DNA of 51,511 bases from Alphaproteobacteria bacterium (GCA_028871345.1 JAGWNK010000027.1:1-51511); one strand, 5' to 3'; counted from the stretch's first letter, positions 14,766 to 24,657 are shown. Notes: generated by a model not told the origin, from the letters alone. Translations and numbers: made by a program.

Positions 14766-15308
14766 ATGCCCAGACTGGAAACCGGGAGATTGCTGTTGCG
14801 TCCGCCCGATGCTGGCGACGTGTCGTCGATCACGGCCTGGATCGGGGATTACGATGTGGCGAAGAACCTCGCGAGCGCGCCTCATCCCTATCGCGAGGAT
14901 GACGCCAAGGCCTTTATCGAACGCATGGCCGAGCGCCTCGCCAAAGGCGAGGGCTATTGCTTCTCCATCGTCCGCAAGGCCGACAACGTGTTCATGGGCA
15001 ATTGCGGCCTCAACCTGTCGGAAGGGCGCTGTGAGCTCGGCTATTGGCTGGGCAAGCCGTTCTGGGGCCAGGGCTATGCCACAGAAGCGGCGCGCAAGGT
15101 GCTCTCGTTCGCCTTCCATGACCTGAAGGCGGAAAGCGTGTGGGCCGGCTGGTTTCACGACAACCCGGCCTCCGGTCGCGTGCTCGAGAAGCTGGGGGCG
15201 CGCCTTGACGGCTTCGAGCCGCGGACGAGCGTGGCCCGCGGCCACGCCGTCGCCTGCCATATCGTGACATTGACGCGCGCCCAATTCGGGCGAAAAAGGG
15301 CGGCCTGA
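14766..15308 (+). CDS. GNAT family N-acetyltransferase (RimJ/RimL-like)
   Basis: 180 aa. It begins LETGRLLLRPPDAGD, the usual RimJ/RimL-type opening, and has the acetyl-CoA-binding GYWLGKPFWGQGYATEAARKVLSF region in overlapping pieces (Q/RxxGxG/A as GQGYAT), followed by NPASGRVLEKLGA. It is a regular member of the alphaproteobacterial rpmA-GNAT-obgE cluster; the substrate, perhaps a ribosomal protein or other amine, is unproven. It starts at ATG 14766 after GGAGGGAACG and ends 12 bp before obgE. Confidence 0.92.
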   Translation: MPRLETGRLLLRPPDAGDVSSITAWIGDYDVAKNLASAPHPYREDDAKAFIERMAERLAKGEGYCFSIVRKADNVFMGNCGLNLSEGRCELGYWLGKPFWGQGYATEAARKVLSFAFHDLKAESVWAGWFHDNPASGRVLEKLGARLDGFEPRTSVARGHAVACHIVTLTRAQFGRKRAA

Positions 15309-16358
<1,050 letters not shown>

Positions 16359-16376
16359 TGGGCGCGATTCATCTTT

Positions 16377-16516
16377 CCTCCCCCGTTTACGGGGGAGGCG
16401 GTCGCGAAGTTCTTTTCTCCCCCTGTTTACGGGGGGAGTGGCGCCGAAGGCGCCGAGGGGGGTGCCCCTTCCGTCTCGCGCTACGCGCTCGGCACCTCCC
16501 CCGTAAACGGGGGAGG
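16377..16516. repeat. Dispersed palindromic repeat, copy 2 (three hairpins)
   Basis: Three stems between obgE and proB: CCTCCCCC/GGGGGAGG (16377-16398), CTCCCCC/GGGGGGAG (16417-16437) and CCTCCCCCG/CGGGGGAGG (16495-16516), with GGCGCC-gaa-GGCGCC between the second and third. The first and third share a GTTTAC or GTAAAC loop in opposite orientation, so the whole block looks like an inverted pair of one unit. It lies within what is otherwise a likely operon. Confidence 0.75.
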
Positions 16517-16530
16517 AAGGGGCGGAAAAA

Positions 16531-17658
16531 ATGACCGACATCCTTTCCCGCGCCCGTCTCGTCGTGGTCAAGGTCGGCTCGTCCCTGCTGGTCGATGCCG
16601 ACACGGGATCGCTTCGCCGCGAATGGCTGAAGACCCTGTCCGCCGACATCGCGGCGTTGAAGAACGAGGACAGGCATGTCGTGCTCGTCTCTTCCGGCGC
16701 CATCGCGCTGGGCCGGCGCGGACTGAAGCTGAAGGCCGGACCCTTGCGCCTCGAGGAGAGCCAGGCCGCCGCCGCCGCCGGACAGGTGCGTTTGGCCGGC
16801 GCCTATGCCGACATCCTCAAGGCCGATGCCATGACGGCCGCCCAGGTGCTGCTGACGCTCGACGACACCGAAGAGCGTCGCCGGTATCTCAACGCCCGCG
16901 CCACGCTGCGCACCCTGCTGGCGCTCGGCGCCGTGCCGGTGATCAACGAGAACGACACGGTGGCCACCACCGAGATCCGCTTCGGCGACAACGACCAGCT
17001 CGCCGCCCGCGTCGCCTCGATGATGGAGGCCGATGTGCTGGTGCTGCTGTCCGACGTCGACGGCCTCTATACCGCCGATCCCACCAAGGATGGCGCGGCC
17101 CGCCACATCCCCGAGGTTGCGGCCATCACGCCCGAGATCGAATCCATGGCCGGCGGTTCGGCTTCGGGCCTCGGACGCGGCGGCATGACCTCCAAGCTGA
17201 TCGCCGCCAAGATCGCCATGTCCGCCGGCTGCGACGTGGTCATCGCCAAGGGCAAGACGCTCCATCCCATCGCCGCGCTGCGCTCCGGCGCGCGCGCCAC
17301 GCGCTTCGCGGCCTCGACGTCACCCACCGCCGCGCGCAAGCGCTGGATCGGCGGCGTCTTGAAACCGCAAGGCGCGCTTGTCATCGACGACGGCGCCGTG
17401 CGCGCGCTCGTCGCCGGCAAGAGCCTGTTGCCGGCCGGCATCCGCCAGATCGACGGCCGCTTCGAACGCGGCGATGTCGTGGTGATCCGCGACGGCGAAG
17501 GCAACGAGATCGCGCGCGGGCTCGTCGCCTACAACGCCAGCGACGCCGAGCGCATCGCCGGCAAGCGCAGCCTCGAAATCGAGGCCATCCTCGGCTATCG
17601 TGGCCGTGACGAGATGATCCACCGCGACGATCTAGCCCTGACGGGACCCGTGCGATGA
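16531..17658 (+). CDS. proB: Glutamate 5-kinase
   Basis: Phosphorylates glutamate to gamma-glutamyl phosphate, the first step of proline synthesis. The 375-aa chain has an amino-acid kinase domain ([67 protein letters not shown]) and a C-terminal PUA domain (about 280-365, from [10 protein letters not shown]). Proline feedback normally acts on this enzyme. Its stop overlaps the proA start (ATGA), so the pathway's first two enzymes are coupled. Confidence 0.98.
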   Translation: MTDILSRARLVVVKVGSSLLVDADTGSLRREWLKTLSADIAALKNEDRHVVLVSSGAIALGRRGLKLKAGPLRLEESQAAAAAGQVRLAGAYADILKADAMTAAQVLLTLDDTEERRRYLNARATLRTLLALGAVPVINENDTVATTEIRFGDNDQLAARVASMMEADVLVLLSDVDGLYTADPTKDGAARHIPEVAAITPEIESMAGGSASGLGRGGMTSKLIAAKIAMSAGCDVVIAKGKTLHPIAALRSGARATRFAASTSPTAARKRWIGGVLKPQGALVIDDGAVRALVAGKSLLPAGIRQIDGRFERGDVVVIRDGEGNEIARGLVAYNASDAERIAGKRSLEIEAILGYRGRDEMIHRDDLALTGPVR

Positions 17659-18929
17659 GCCATTCCGAACCGCTCGCCGCCGAGATGTGCGTGATGGGAA
17701 TCGCGGCCCGCCACGCGGCGCGGGCCCTGCGCGATTGTTCCGCCGACGCCAAATCCGCCGCCTTGCACGCCTGCGCCGCTGCTATCCGCGCCCATGGCGC
17801 CGCCATTCTTCGGGCCAATGCGGACGACATGGCGCAGGCGCGCCACGACGGCCTCGGCGCGGCGCTGCTCGACCGCCTCAAGCTCGATGACGGCCGCCTC
17901 GAAGCGATGGCCAAGGGCGTTGACGAGGTCGCCGACCTGCCGGATCCGGTCGGGCGCGAGCTGGCGCGCTGGTCGCGGCCCAACGGTCTGGAGATCGCGC
18001 GCATCGCCACCGCGATCGGCGTCATCGGCATCGTCTACGAAAGCCGGCCCAACGTCACGGCGGATGCCGCGGCGCTGTGCCTGAAGTCGGGCAATGCGGT
18101 GATCCTGCGCGGTGGATCGGAATCGGCACGCTCTTGCACCGCCATTCTCGAGGCGCTGCGTCAGGGGTTGTCCCAGGGCCGTCTGCCGGTGGACGCGGTG
18201 CAGATGGTGCCCACCACCGACCGCGAGGCGGTCGGCATGATGCTCACGGGCCTCGACGGCGCCATCGATCTCATCATCCCGCGCGGCGGCAAGGGACTGG
18301 TCGGGCGCGTCCAGGCCGAAGCGCGCGTGCCGGTCCTGGCGCATCTCGAAGGCATCTGCCATGTCTATGTCCACGAGGCGGCGGATCCGCAAAAGGCCCG
18401 CGCCATCGTGCTCAATTCCAAGATGCGCCGGACGGGCATCTGCGCCGCCGCCGAGACGCTGCTCGTCGACCGGCGATTTCCCAAGGAAGCGGCACGGCAG
18501 ATCCTGGAAGACTTGATCGGATTGAACTGCGAAATCCGCGGTGACGAAACCTTCCACGCCATGTTTCCCAAGGCCGGCAGGCCCGCGACCGAAGAGGACT
18601 GGCGCACCGAATATCTCGACGCCGTCATCTCGGTGAAGGCGGTCAACGGCCTCGAAGACGCCATCCGCCATATCGAGTCCTATGGTTCGCATCACACCGA
18701 ATCCATCGTCACCGAGGATCCGGCGGCGGCGGAGCGGTTCCTCACCGCCGTCGATTCCGCCATCGTGATGTGGAACGCCTCCACCCAGTTCGCCGACGGC
18801 GGCGAATTCGGCATGGGCGCGGAAATCGGCATCGGCACCGGCAAGCTGCACGCCCGCGGACCGGTCGGCGTCGAACAGCTCACCACCTTCAAATATGTCG
18901 TCTGCGGCAACGGGCAGATCCGTGCGTGA
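17655..18929 (+). CDS. proA: Gamma-glutamyl phosphate reductase
   Basis: 424 aa, reduces gamma-glutamyl phosphate with NADPH to glutamate semialdehyde, which cyclises on the way to proline. The catalytic cysteine is C263 in [27 protein letters not shown] and LRGGSESA form the cofactor and substrate pockets, and [14 protein letters not shown] closes the protein. It overlaps proB by 4 bp. ProC, the last enzyme, is not in the window. A composite palindromic repeat follows it. Confidence 0.98.
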   Translation: MSHSEPLAAEMCVMGIAARHAARALRDCSADAKSAALHACAAAIRAHGAAILRANADDMAQARHDGLGAALLDRLKLDDGRLEAMAKGVDEVADLPDPVGRELARWSRPNGLEIARIATAIGVIGIVYESRPNVTADAAALCLKSGNAVILRGGSESARSCTAILEALRQGLSQGRLPVDAVQMVPTTDREAVGMMLTGLDGAIDLIIPRGGKGLVGRVQAEARVPVLAHLEGICHVYVHEAADPQKARAIVLNSKMRRTGICAAAETLLVDRRFPKEAARQILEDLIGLNCEIRGDETFHAMFPKAGRPATEEDWRTEYLDAVISVKAVNGLEDAIRHIESYGSHHTESIVTEDPAAAERFLTAVDSAIVMWNASTQFADGGEFGMGAEIGIGTGKLHARGPVGVEQLTTFKYVVCGNGQIRA

Positions 18930-18941
18930 ACCCAGGACATT

Positions 18942-19058
18942 CCTCCCCCTGAAAAGGGGGAGGTGGTCGCCAAGCGACCGGAGCGGGTCAATGCCGATAC
19001 CGGAGCATGACCCCTCCGCGAATTGCTCTGCAATTCGACCCTCTCTCAGAGGGAGGGT
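18942..19058. repeat. Dispersed palindromic repeat, copy 3 (head-to-head pair)
   Basis: CCTCCCCC...GGGGGAGG (18943-18962) and GGTCGC-caa-GCGACC follow proA; a second, inverted unit ends in GCGAATT-gctctgc-AATTCG and ACCCTC...GAGGGAGGGT (to 19058). The tails GGGTCA and TGACCCC face each other. The second unit supplies the GAGG used as the nadD ribosome binding region. Confidence 0.75.
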
Positions 19059-19064
19059 GAAGTG

Positions 19065-19634
19065 ATGTGGCTGCGTCCTCCCGGTCCAGTTGCGCCGGGC
19101 CTGCGCATCGGCCTTCTCGGCGGCTCCTTCAATCCCGCGCATGCGGGCCATCTCTACGTCGCCGAGATCGCCCGCCGCCGCCTCGCCCTCGATTACGTCT
19201 GGTGGATCGTCTCGCCGCAGAATCCGCTGAAACCCGTGGAGGGCATGCTGCCGTTCGAGGCACGCTATGCCGCCGCGCGCGCCCTGGCGGCCGGCAATCC
19301 GCGCATCGTCGTCACCGAGCTCGAGCGGACGCTCGGCAGTTCCTACACATTGGATACGATCAAGGCGCTGCGCCGGCGGTTTGCGCAGGTCCGCTTCGTC
19401 TGGCTGATGGGCAGCGACAATCTGGAACAATTTCACCGCTGGCGCGGCTGGCGCGAGATCGCACGCCGGCTGCCCGTCGCCGTGGTGTTGCGCCCCGGCA
19501 GCACCTTGGCGCCCCTGCGGGCCAGGGCGGCGAAGACCGTTCACGTCCTTGTCATAGACGGGCGGCGCAACGAAACCAGCGCCACGGCGATCCGCGGCGG
19601 AATTGGCGCGGCGAAGGCCGGCATGCTACACTGA
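19065..19634 (+). CDS. nadD: Nicotinate-nucleotide adenylyltransferase
   Basis: 189 aa, adenylates nicotinate mononucleotide in NAD synthesis. The nucleotidyltransferase signature GGSFNPAHAGHL is at 19-30, WWIVSPQNPLK follows, then LMGSDNLEQFHRW and the C-terminal TSATAIR variant of the usual ISSTxIR. I chose ATG 19065, which follows GAGGGTGAAG, over an upstream frame start that would lie inside a repeat. It is followed by rsfS and rlmH, the common alphaproteobacterial order. Confidence 0.96.
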   Translation: MWLRPPGPVAPGLRIGLLGGSFNPAHAGHLYVAEIARRRLALDYVWWIVSPQNPLKPVEGMLPFEARYAAARALAAGNPRIVVTELERTLGSSYTLDTIKALRRRFAQVRFVWLMGSDNLEQFHRWRGWREIARRLPVAVVLRPGSTLAPLRARAAKTVHVLVIDGRRNETSATAIRGGIGAAKAGMLH

Positions 19635-19719
19635 TCGGGCAACGGCAAAGGAGCGTGCGGCTGAGCAAGACAGGGAAACCGTCCGTCCTTTGCGCGCTGA
19701 TCGCCAACGGAGGACCAAC

Positions 19720-20139
19720 CTGACCCGCAAGACGAGCGCCAAGCCTGGGCGCAAGCCGGCCGCCAAGAAGATCGCAGCCAAACCGGCCGAGACCGAACCG
19801 ACGCTTCTTTCCCGCATCCTGAAATCGCTTGACGACGACAAGGCCGAGGGCATCGTGACCATCGACCTCGCCGGCCGCTCGTCGCTGTGCGACGCGCTGG
19901 TGGTGGCGAGCGGCCGCTCGGCGCGCCATGTCGCATCGATCGCCGAGCATCTGGCGCGCAGGCTGAAGGAGTGCGGCTACGGCACCCGGCCGATGAACGG
20001 CGTGGCCCAGGGAGACTGGGCCTTGGTCGATGCGGGAGACGTGATCGTCCATGTGTTCCGGCCCGAAGTGCGCGCCTATTACGATCTCGAAGGCATGTGG
20101 TCGGTGGAAGAGCCGGCCCGGGCCCGCGCCGGCCGCTGA
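19720..20139 (+). CDS. rsfS: Ribosome silencing factor, probable CTG start
   Basis: RsfS (Iojap family) binds bL14 and blocks subunit joining in slow growth. After a basic Lys/Ala-rich N-terminus the core domain is plain: LLSRILKSLDDDKAEGIVTIDL, LCDALVVASGRS, RHVASIAEHL and the end motif GDWALVDAGDVIVHVFRPEVRAYYDLEGMW, here in pieces. No ATG or GTG opens the frame. CTG 19720 lies 6 nt after a perfect GGAGGA at 19709-19714; the only other candidate, TTG 19603, overlaps nadD and lacks a site. With CTG the protein has 139 aa, normal for the family. Confidence 0.93.
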   Translation: MTRKTSAKPGRKPAAKKIAAKPAETEPTLLSRILKSLDDDKAEGIVTIDLAGRSSLCDALVVASGRSARHVASIAEHLARRLKECGYGTRPMNGVAQGDWALVDAGDVIVHVFRPEVRAYYDLEGMWSVEEPARARAGR

Positions 20140-20175
20140 GAGATTTCCCGGCCTCAGGGCCGGTCGAGGGGCAGA

Positions 20176-20658
20176 ATGCGGCTGACCGTCCTTGCCGTCG
20201 GTTCGATGCGCGGCTGTGCCGAAGGCACGCTCACCGAGGATTACGTCCATCGCGCCGTTCAGATGGGCCGCAACATGGCCTTCCCAGCGGTGTCCGTGGA
20301 GGAGGTGGCCGTGTCGCGGGCGCGCGACGCGGCGGCCCGCATGGCGGAAGAGGCCGACAAGCTGTCGGCGCGGATTCCCCCCGGTGCCCACATCGTGCTG
20401 CTCGACGCGCGCGGCAAAGGCATGACCAGCGAGGATTTCGCCGAGATGCTGGGGGCGCTGCGCGATGCCGGAACGAAGGAGCTTTGCTTCGTCATCGGCG
20501 GGCCCGACGGTCTGGCGCCGCTGCCCGGCAAGCGTTCGGGGCGCAGCCTCGCCTTCGGTCCGCAGACCTGGCCGCATCTTCTGGTGCGCGCCATGCTGGC
20601 CGAGCAGGTCTATCGCGCCATGACGATCCTGGCGGGGCACCCCTATCATCGCGCGTAA
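20176..20658 (+). CDS. rlmH: 23S rRNA pseudouridine-1915 N3-methyltransferase
   Basis: 160 aa SPOUT methyltransferase that acts on the assembled ribosome at the helix 69 loop. Recognised by MRLTVLAVGSMR, HIVLLDARGKGMTSEDFA, the knot segment CFVIGGPDGLAP and the end LAEQVYRAMTILAGHPYHR. It starts at ATG 20176 after GAGGGG and follows rsfS by 36 bp as usual. In relatives a murein hydrolase and ctpA follow; here fliX does. Confidence 0.97.
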   Translation: MRLTVLAVGSMRGCAEGTLTEDYVHRAVQMGRNMAFPAVSVEEVAVSRARDAAARMAEEADKLSARIPPGAHIVLLDARGKGMTSEDFAEMLGALRDAGTKELCFVIGGPDGLAPLPGKRSGRSLAFGPQTWPHLLVRAMLAEQVYRAMTILAGHPYHRA

Positions 20659-20675
20659 ATTTGCGCCTTGCGCCA

Positions 20676-20691
20676 TCAATCACTTCTTAAC
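20676..20691 (+). promoter_or_regulatory. CtrA-like box upstream of fliX
   Basis: TCAA-N7-TTAAC (20676-20679, 20687-20691) matches 7 of 8 positions of the CtrA consensus TTAA-N7-TTAA and has the extra C common at Caulobacter sites. It is 45 bp before the fliX start codon. About two such one-mismatch hits are expected by chance in the window, so support rests on its location. Confidence 0.5.
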
Positions 20692-20735
20692 CAACAGACG
20701 CGATGCTACGGCGTCGCAATGGGCGGGAACGCGCC

Positions 20736-21164
20736 ATGGAGATCAAACCGACCGGCAATGTCGAACGCTCGCTCGCCAAGCGCGCGGCCAAAGGCGCCAC
20801 CGCGACCACCGACTCCTTCTCCGTGGTCGGTGCGGGTGAAGCCCGCGCCCAGGTCGTCGCCGGCCCCGGCCCCATCGCGGCGCTGGATTCGATCCTCACG
20901 CTGCAGGGCATGGAGGATTCCACCGACGGCCGCTCCAAGGGCCTCAAGCACGGCGAGCATCTGCTCGACATGCTGGATCAGGTGCGCGACGGGCTTCTCG
21001 CCGGCGGCATTCCCCGCGCCACGCTCAACCGCCTCGCCAATGCCGTGACGCGCCGCCACGACAGCTTCGCCGATCCCAAGCTGCAGACCGTGCTCGACGA
21101 GATCGAGCTGCGCGCCCATGTCGAGCTCGCCAAGCTCGAGATGCTCGACAAGCGCGTCGCGTAG
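20736..21164 (+). CDS. fliX: Flagellar assembly regulator FliX
   Basis: 142 aa. The middle and end (PIAALDSILTLQGMED, HGEHLLDMLDQVRDGLLAGG, LDEIELRAHVELAKLE) match the alphaproteobacterial FliX family, which in Caulobacter couples completion of the early flagellar structure to FlbD-dependent sigma-54 transcription. The N-terminal 40 residues are variable. ATG 20736 gives the usual length of about 140 aa; an ATG-like start at 20703 would add 11 residues. No other flagellar gene is in the window. A CtrA-like box lies upstream. Confidence 0.88.
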   Translation: MEIKPTGNVERSLAKRAAKGATATTDSFSVVGAGEARAQVVAGPGPIAALDSILTLQGMEDSTDGRSKGLKHGEHLLDMLDQVRDGLLAGGIPRATLNRLANAVTRRHDSFADPKLQTVLDEIELRAHVELAKLEMLDKRVA

Positions 21165-21188
21165 GCTTTCCTCCCAACGCATCACTTT

Positions 21189-21310
21189 CCTCCGCCTGAA
21201 AAGAGGGAGGATGTTCTCCGAAGCTTGCGCAGCAAGCGATGGTGGGTAGCGCCATGTGTGTGGACGGGAGGGATCAGGCCAGCGTTGTGGCATGACCCCC
21301 ACCGCGCGGA
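21189..21310. repeat. Dispersed palindromic repeat, copy 4
   Basis: CCTCCGCCTGAAAAGAGGGAGG (split as CCTCC...GGAGG, 21189-21210) is followed by GCTTGC-gca-GCAAGC (21223-21237) and, about 60 bp on, an inverted tail GGCATGACCCCCACC. It fills the gap between convergent fliX and ppk2. Confidence 0.65.
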
Positions 21311-21336
21311 GGAGGAGCACGACAGCGCGTCGCTCC

Positions 21337-22227
21337 TCAATACCGTTCGGCGATCCAGCGCTGGCTCGATTTCTTGGGCCGCACGTAACCGTTGTCGGGC
21401 TGTCGCGGCGGCAGCTCGATCTGCACCGGGCGCAGGTCCTTGTAGGGCACCTGGCGCAGCAGATGGGCGATGCAATTGAGCCGCGCCTTCTTCTTCTTGT
21501 CGGCGTTGACCACGAACCAGGGCGTGCGCTTGCGGTCGGTGTGCTTCAGCATGACGTCCTTGGCGCGGGAATATTCCACCCAGCGTTCGCGCGACTCGAT
21601 GTCCATCGGCGACAGCTTCCAGCGCTTGATGGGGTTCTTCATGCGGTCGCGGAAGCGGCGTTCCTGCTCCTCGTCGTTCACCGAGAACCAGTACTTGATG
21701 AGGATGATGCCGGAGCGCACCAGCATGTCCTCGAACAGCGGGCAGGCGCGCAGGAATTCGCGGTATTCGGCCTCGGTGCAGAATCCCATGACGTGCTCGA
21801 CGCCGGCGCGGTTGTACCAGCTGCGGTCGAACAGCACGATCTCGCCGCGGGCCGGCAGGTGCTGGACGTAGCGCTGGAAGTACCATTGCCCCTGCTCGCG
21901 CTCGGTGGGCGTGGCCAGCGCCACGATGCGGCAGGAGCGCGGATTGAGGCATTCGGCGATGCGCTTGATGACGCCGCCCTTGCCGGCCGCGTCGCGCCCT
22001 TCGAAGATCACGACCACCTTGAGGCCTTCGAGGCGCACCCATTCCTGCATCTTCAGGAGCTCGAACTGCAGGCGCGTCAGCTCGTCGATATAGGAGTAGT
22101 TCTTGGCCGGCGCCTTCGGCGGCTTGGCGTCGCCCAGGATGTGCCAGCGCCGTTCGACGCGCGCCTTCTCGCGGGCGTCGCTGCGCAGTTCGCCGTTCGG
22201 GTGTTCCTTGCGCTTCTTCCTGCCCAT
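21337..22227 (-). CDS. ppk2: Polyphosphate kinase 2 family protein
   Basis: 296 aa. It transfers phosphate between polyphosphate and nucleotides. The P-loop GRDAAGKGG is at about 77-85, the lid EREQGQWYFQRYVQHLP follows, and the Walker B FDRSWYNR is at about 133-140, with RMKNPIKRWKLSPMD later. It is the single-domain class I type, usually favouring NDP phosphorylation. ATG 22227 follows a G-rich ribosome binding region; ATG 22248 is possible. A CYTH-CHAD protein at 1.7 kb is another polyphosphate-related gene. Confidence 0.95.
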   Translation of the reverse strand: MGRKKRKEHPNGELRSDAREKARVERRWHILGDAKPPKAPAKNYSYIDELTRLQFELLKMQEWVRLEGLKVVVIFEGRDAAGKGGVIKRIAECLNPRSCRIVALATPTEREQGQWYFQRYVQHLPARGEIVLFDRSWYNRAGVEHVMGFCTEAEYREFLRACPLFEDMLVRSGIILIKYWFSVNDEEQERRFRDRMKNPIKRWKLSPMDIESRERWVEYSRAKDVMLKHTDRKRTPWFVVNADKKKKARLNCIAHLLRQVPYKDLRPVQIELPPRQPDNGYVRPKKSSQRWIAERY

Positions 22228-22493
22228 GCCAGCCCCCTGGCCCGGCATTGTCGGCTCGAGGGGGAAAGGGTGGGTTAACGCGGCATTGGGGCCTTGGCGC
22301 CGGCCCGCTTCGGGCCGAGCGTCGGTTCGGTTTCACGGCAGACCAACAAGCTAGGCGTTCCGGCTGCGAATACGACCGCGGTCGTGGAGACCCATTAAAG
22401 CTCTCTTGCGGTCTGCGAACTTCGCACCTGGCGCATCTTCAAAAAGGGACACAAACGGCCAGCGCGCGCCCGTGTCAGATGAAGGAACGTGAG

Positions 22494-22727
22494 ATGAGAC
22501 GTGGGCGCGAATATTGGACCTGCGCAAGCGCAATCCTGATGACTGCTACGACTGCGCCAGCGATGCTGACGTTCGATATCTGGGCGCGTGAGTTCATTGC
22601 ATATGCGTCTCGCTCTAAGGTGAGAGTCGCGCAGGTGTCACGAAATCCCGCTACGCCAAGCCAGCGCAGCCTTGACACCGCCGCGGCGCGGGGACTTCGG
22701 TGGGGCGCCGATTTGCGGGGCACGTGA
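22494..22727 (+). CDS. Possible small protein coupled to the radical SAM gene
   Basis: 77 aa, unrecognised. In its favour: AAGGA lies 7 nt before ATG 22494, and its TGA stop overlaps the ATG of the next gene (TGATG), which suggests coupling. It has one weakly hydrophobic stretch (about residues 10-28) and a basic second half. Against it: composition is less GC-rich than its neighbours and there is no family resemblance. The 260 bp before it, up to ppk2, hold nothing else I can identify. Confidence 0.3.
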   Translation: MRRGREYWTCASAILMTATTAPAMLTFDIWAREFIAYASRSKVRVAQVSRNPATPSQRSLDTAAARGLRWGADLRGT

Positions 22728-24565
22728 TGCGTCTGCTGCTGATCAACCCCAAGGTGCCCGAAAGCTTCTGGAGCTTCAAATGGGCGGTCGCCATCCTGCC
22801 CGGCAAGCGCGCGGTCAATCCGCCTTTGGGGCTCGCCACCGTGGCGGCGCTGTGCCCGCCGGACTGGCAGGTCGAGATCGTCGACGAGAACATCGAGGCC
22901 GTGCCACCCCATCCCCATGCCGACCTCATCGGGATCGGCGGCATGGGCGTGCAGGCGCCGCGCCAGCGTGAGCTGCTCGCCTATTTCCGCGAACGCGGCT
23001 ACCGCACGGTGATCGGCGGCGCGGCGGCCTCGCTCATGCCGGAGAAATACGAAGGCCTGGCCGACACGGTGGTGGCGGGCGAAGCGGAATATGTCTGGCC
23101 GCGGTTCTGCCGCGATGCCGAGGCGGGCGCCGCCGAGCCGCTCTATCGCGAAACGGGGGAGGTGGACCTCAAGGACTCTCCGGTGCCGCGCTTCGACCTC
23201 CTGAAGCTCGGCGCCTACGCCAACGCCACGCTGCAATATTCCCGCGGCTGTCCCTATACCTGCGAGTTCTGCGACATCATCGTGATGTTCGGCCGCAAGC
23301 CGCGCCTCAAGGCGCCCGCCCAGATCGGCCGCGAGCTTGACGTGCTGCGCGGGCTCGGCGTGCGCAGCGTGTTCTTCGTCGACGACAATTTCATCGGCAA
23401 CAAGAAGGAGACCAAGAGGCTGCTGCACTTCCTGCAGAGCTATCAGGGCGCCTGCGGCAACCACTTCTCGTTCGGCACCGAGGTCTCCATCAATCTCTCA
23501 CAGGACGAGGAGCTTCTGGCGCTGTTTGGCGCCGCCAATTTCAACTGGGTGTTCATCGGCATCGAATCGCCCGATCCCGAAAGCCTCAAGGAGACCGGCA
23601 AGTCGCAGAACCTGCGCGAGGACCTCTTGACCAGCGTGCGCCGCCTGCATGCCCACGGCATCGACGTGCTGGCCGGCTTCATCGTCGGCTTCGACCACGA
23701 CACGCCCTCCACCTTCGAGGCGCAGTACAAGTTCATCATGGAGTCCGGCATCCAGACGGCCATGATGGGCCTGTTGTCGGCCGTGCCGCGCACGCCGCTC
23801 TACGAAAGGCTGAGGCGCGAGGGCCGGGTGCGCGACGGCGTGGACGAGAGCGACAACACGCGCGCCCGCTCCAACGTCATCCACAAGACCATGAGCGAGG
23901 ACGTGATCTCGCGGCTCTACACCGACGTCTACCGCCGGCTGCTGTCGGATTCCGGAATCTCGACGCGCATCCGCAACAAGCTGCGCTATCTCGGCGCGCG
24001 CCATTATTCCGGCGGCTATTCTCTCGGGCAGTCGCTGGCGCTGGTGGGCCGCCTGCTGCGCAAGGGCATCCTGCCGGGCGGCCCGCGCCGGCTGTGGCTT
24101 TTCCTGCGCTCCTTCCCGTGGCGGCGCCCCTCGCTGGCGCCGACCGTGCTCGCCGACTGGATCGCAGGCCTCTCCATGCGCCGCTTCGCCGCCGACCATC
24201 TGTGGTCCGTCGCCGATTTGAGACTGCTGGAGGCCGTCGAGGCGAGGATCAGGCGCATCCTGCGCCAAGGCCAGGTGTGGGTGAACGCCGCCGCCGTGCC
24301 GCAGTTGAATATCCGCCTCGGCGAGGAGCTGAGCCGGCGTTCCATCCGCCGGGCCGGCCGCCAGCTGCGCCGGCTGATGAAGGGGTCGCGCGCTCGACTG
24401 ATGCTGCGCGTCGATGCGCTGCCCGCCAAATACCTGCGCGCCTTCGAGCATCAGCTAAAGCGACTCGCCCGCCACGGCGACCGCGTCTATGTCGAGCTGA
24501 GCGACGGGCTGCGCGAGCGCCTGACCATCGATTTGTCGGCGTTCAATCTGGTGCTGGTGGCTTGA
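22727..24565 (+). CDS. B12-binding-domain radical SAM protein (HpnP/DUF4070-like)
   Basis: 612 aa. The N-terminal cobalamin-binding domain starts MRLLLINPKVPESFWSFKWA and includes NPPLGLATVAAL; the radical SAM domain has CPYTCEFC (C175, C179, C182, the CxxxCxxC iron-sulfur site) in SRGCPYTCEFCDIIVMFGRKPR, here in two overlapping pieces. The opening and FCDII..GRKPR resemble HpnP, the hopanoid C2 methylase, and relatives with a DUF4070 tail. About 110 residues at the C-terminus are extra, rich in Arg and Leu. A methylation or other radical reaction on a lipid is likely; no hpn genes are near, so the substrate is open. Confidence 0.88.
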   Translation: MRLLLINPKVPESFWSFKWAVAILPGKRAVNPPLGLATVAALCPPDWQVEIVDENIEAVPPHPHADLIGIGGMGVQAPRQRELLAYFRERGYRTVIGGAAASLMPEKYEGLADTVVAGEAEYVWPRFCRDAEAGAAEPLYRETGEVDLKDSPVPRFDLLKLGAYANATLQYSRGCPYTCEFCDIIVMFGRKPRLKAPAQIGRELDVLRGLGVRSVFFVDDNFIGNKKETKRLLHFLQSYQGACGNHFSFGTEVSINLSQDEELLALFGAANFNWVFIGIESPDPESLKETGKSQNLREDLLTSVRRLHAHGIDVLAGFIVGFDHDTPSTFEAQYKFIMESGIQTAMMGLLSAVPRTPLYERLRREGRVRDGVDESDNTRARSNVIHKTMSEDVISRLYTDVYRRLLSDSGISTRIRNKLRYLGARHYSGGYSLGQSLALVGRLLRKGILPGGPRRLWLFLRSFPWRRPSLAPTVLADWIAGLSMRRFAADHLWSVADLRLLEAVEARIRRILRQGQVWVNAAAVPQLNIRLGEELSRRSIRRAGRQLRRLMKGSRARLMLRVDALPAKYLRAFEHQLKRLARHGDRVYVELSDGLRERLTIDLSAFNLVLVA

Positions 24566-24590
24566 GGTCGGCGGAGGCGGTGGAAGTTTC

Positions 24591-24633
24591 TTGACAGGCG
24601 ATTTACGCTGTCCTATAGGTGACAAGCGATTTC
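24591..24633 (+). promoter_or_regulatory. Promoter and repeat operator of the satD-DUF3307 unit
   Basis: A near-perfect promoter: TTGACA (24591-24596), 17 bp, TATAGG (24614-24619). Overlaid are a 14-bp direct repeat, TGACARGCGATTTM, at 24592-24605 and 24620-24633, and inverted pieces GACAG/CTGTC (24593-24612) and GGTGA/TCACC (24618-24636). Occupancy of these words would block RNA polymerase. The downstream SatD-like protein, which seems to carry a helix-turn-helix, is an obvious candidate binder. Confidence 0.6.
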
Positions 24634-24657
24634 ACCTGTCTCGCCTTGGGGCCGCCC

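Noticed and set aside
22248..22493. Extension of the small frame at 22494 back to 22248
   Set aside because: The upstream part has no start signal and unusual composition; only the piece from 22494 has a ribosome binding site.
24619..24657. GTG 24619 as start of the SatD-like gene
   Set aside because: It would fall in the -10 box of the promoter, and the extra residues do not belong to the family.
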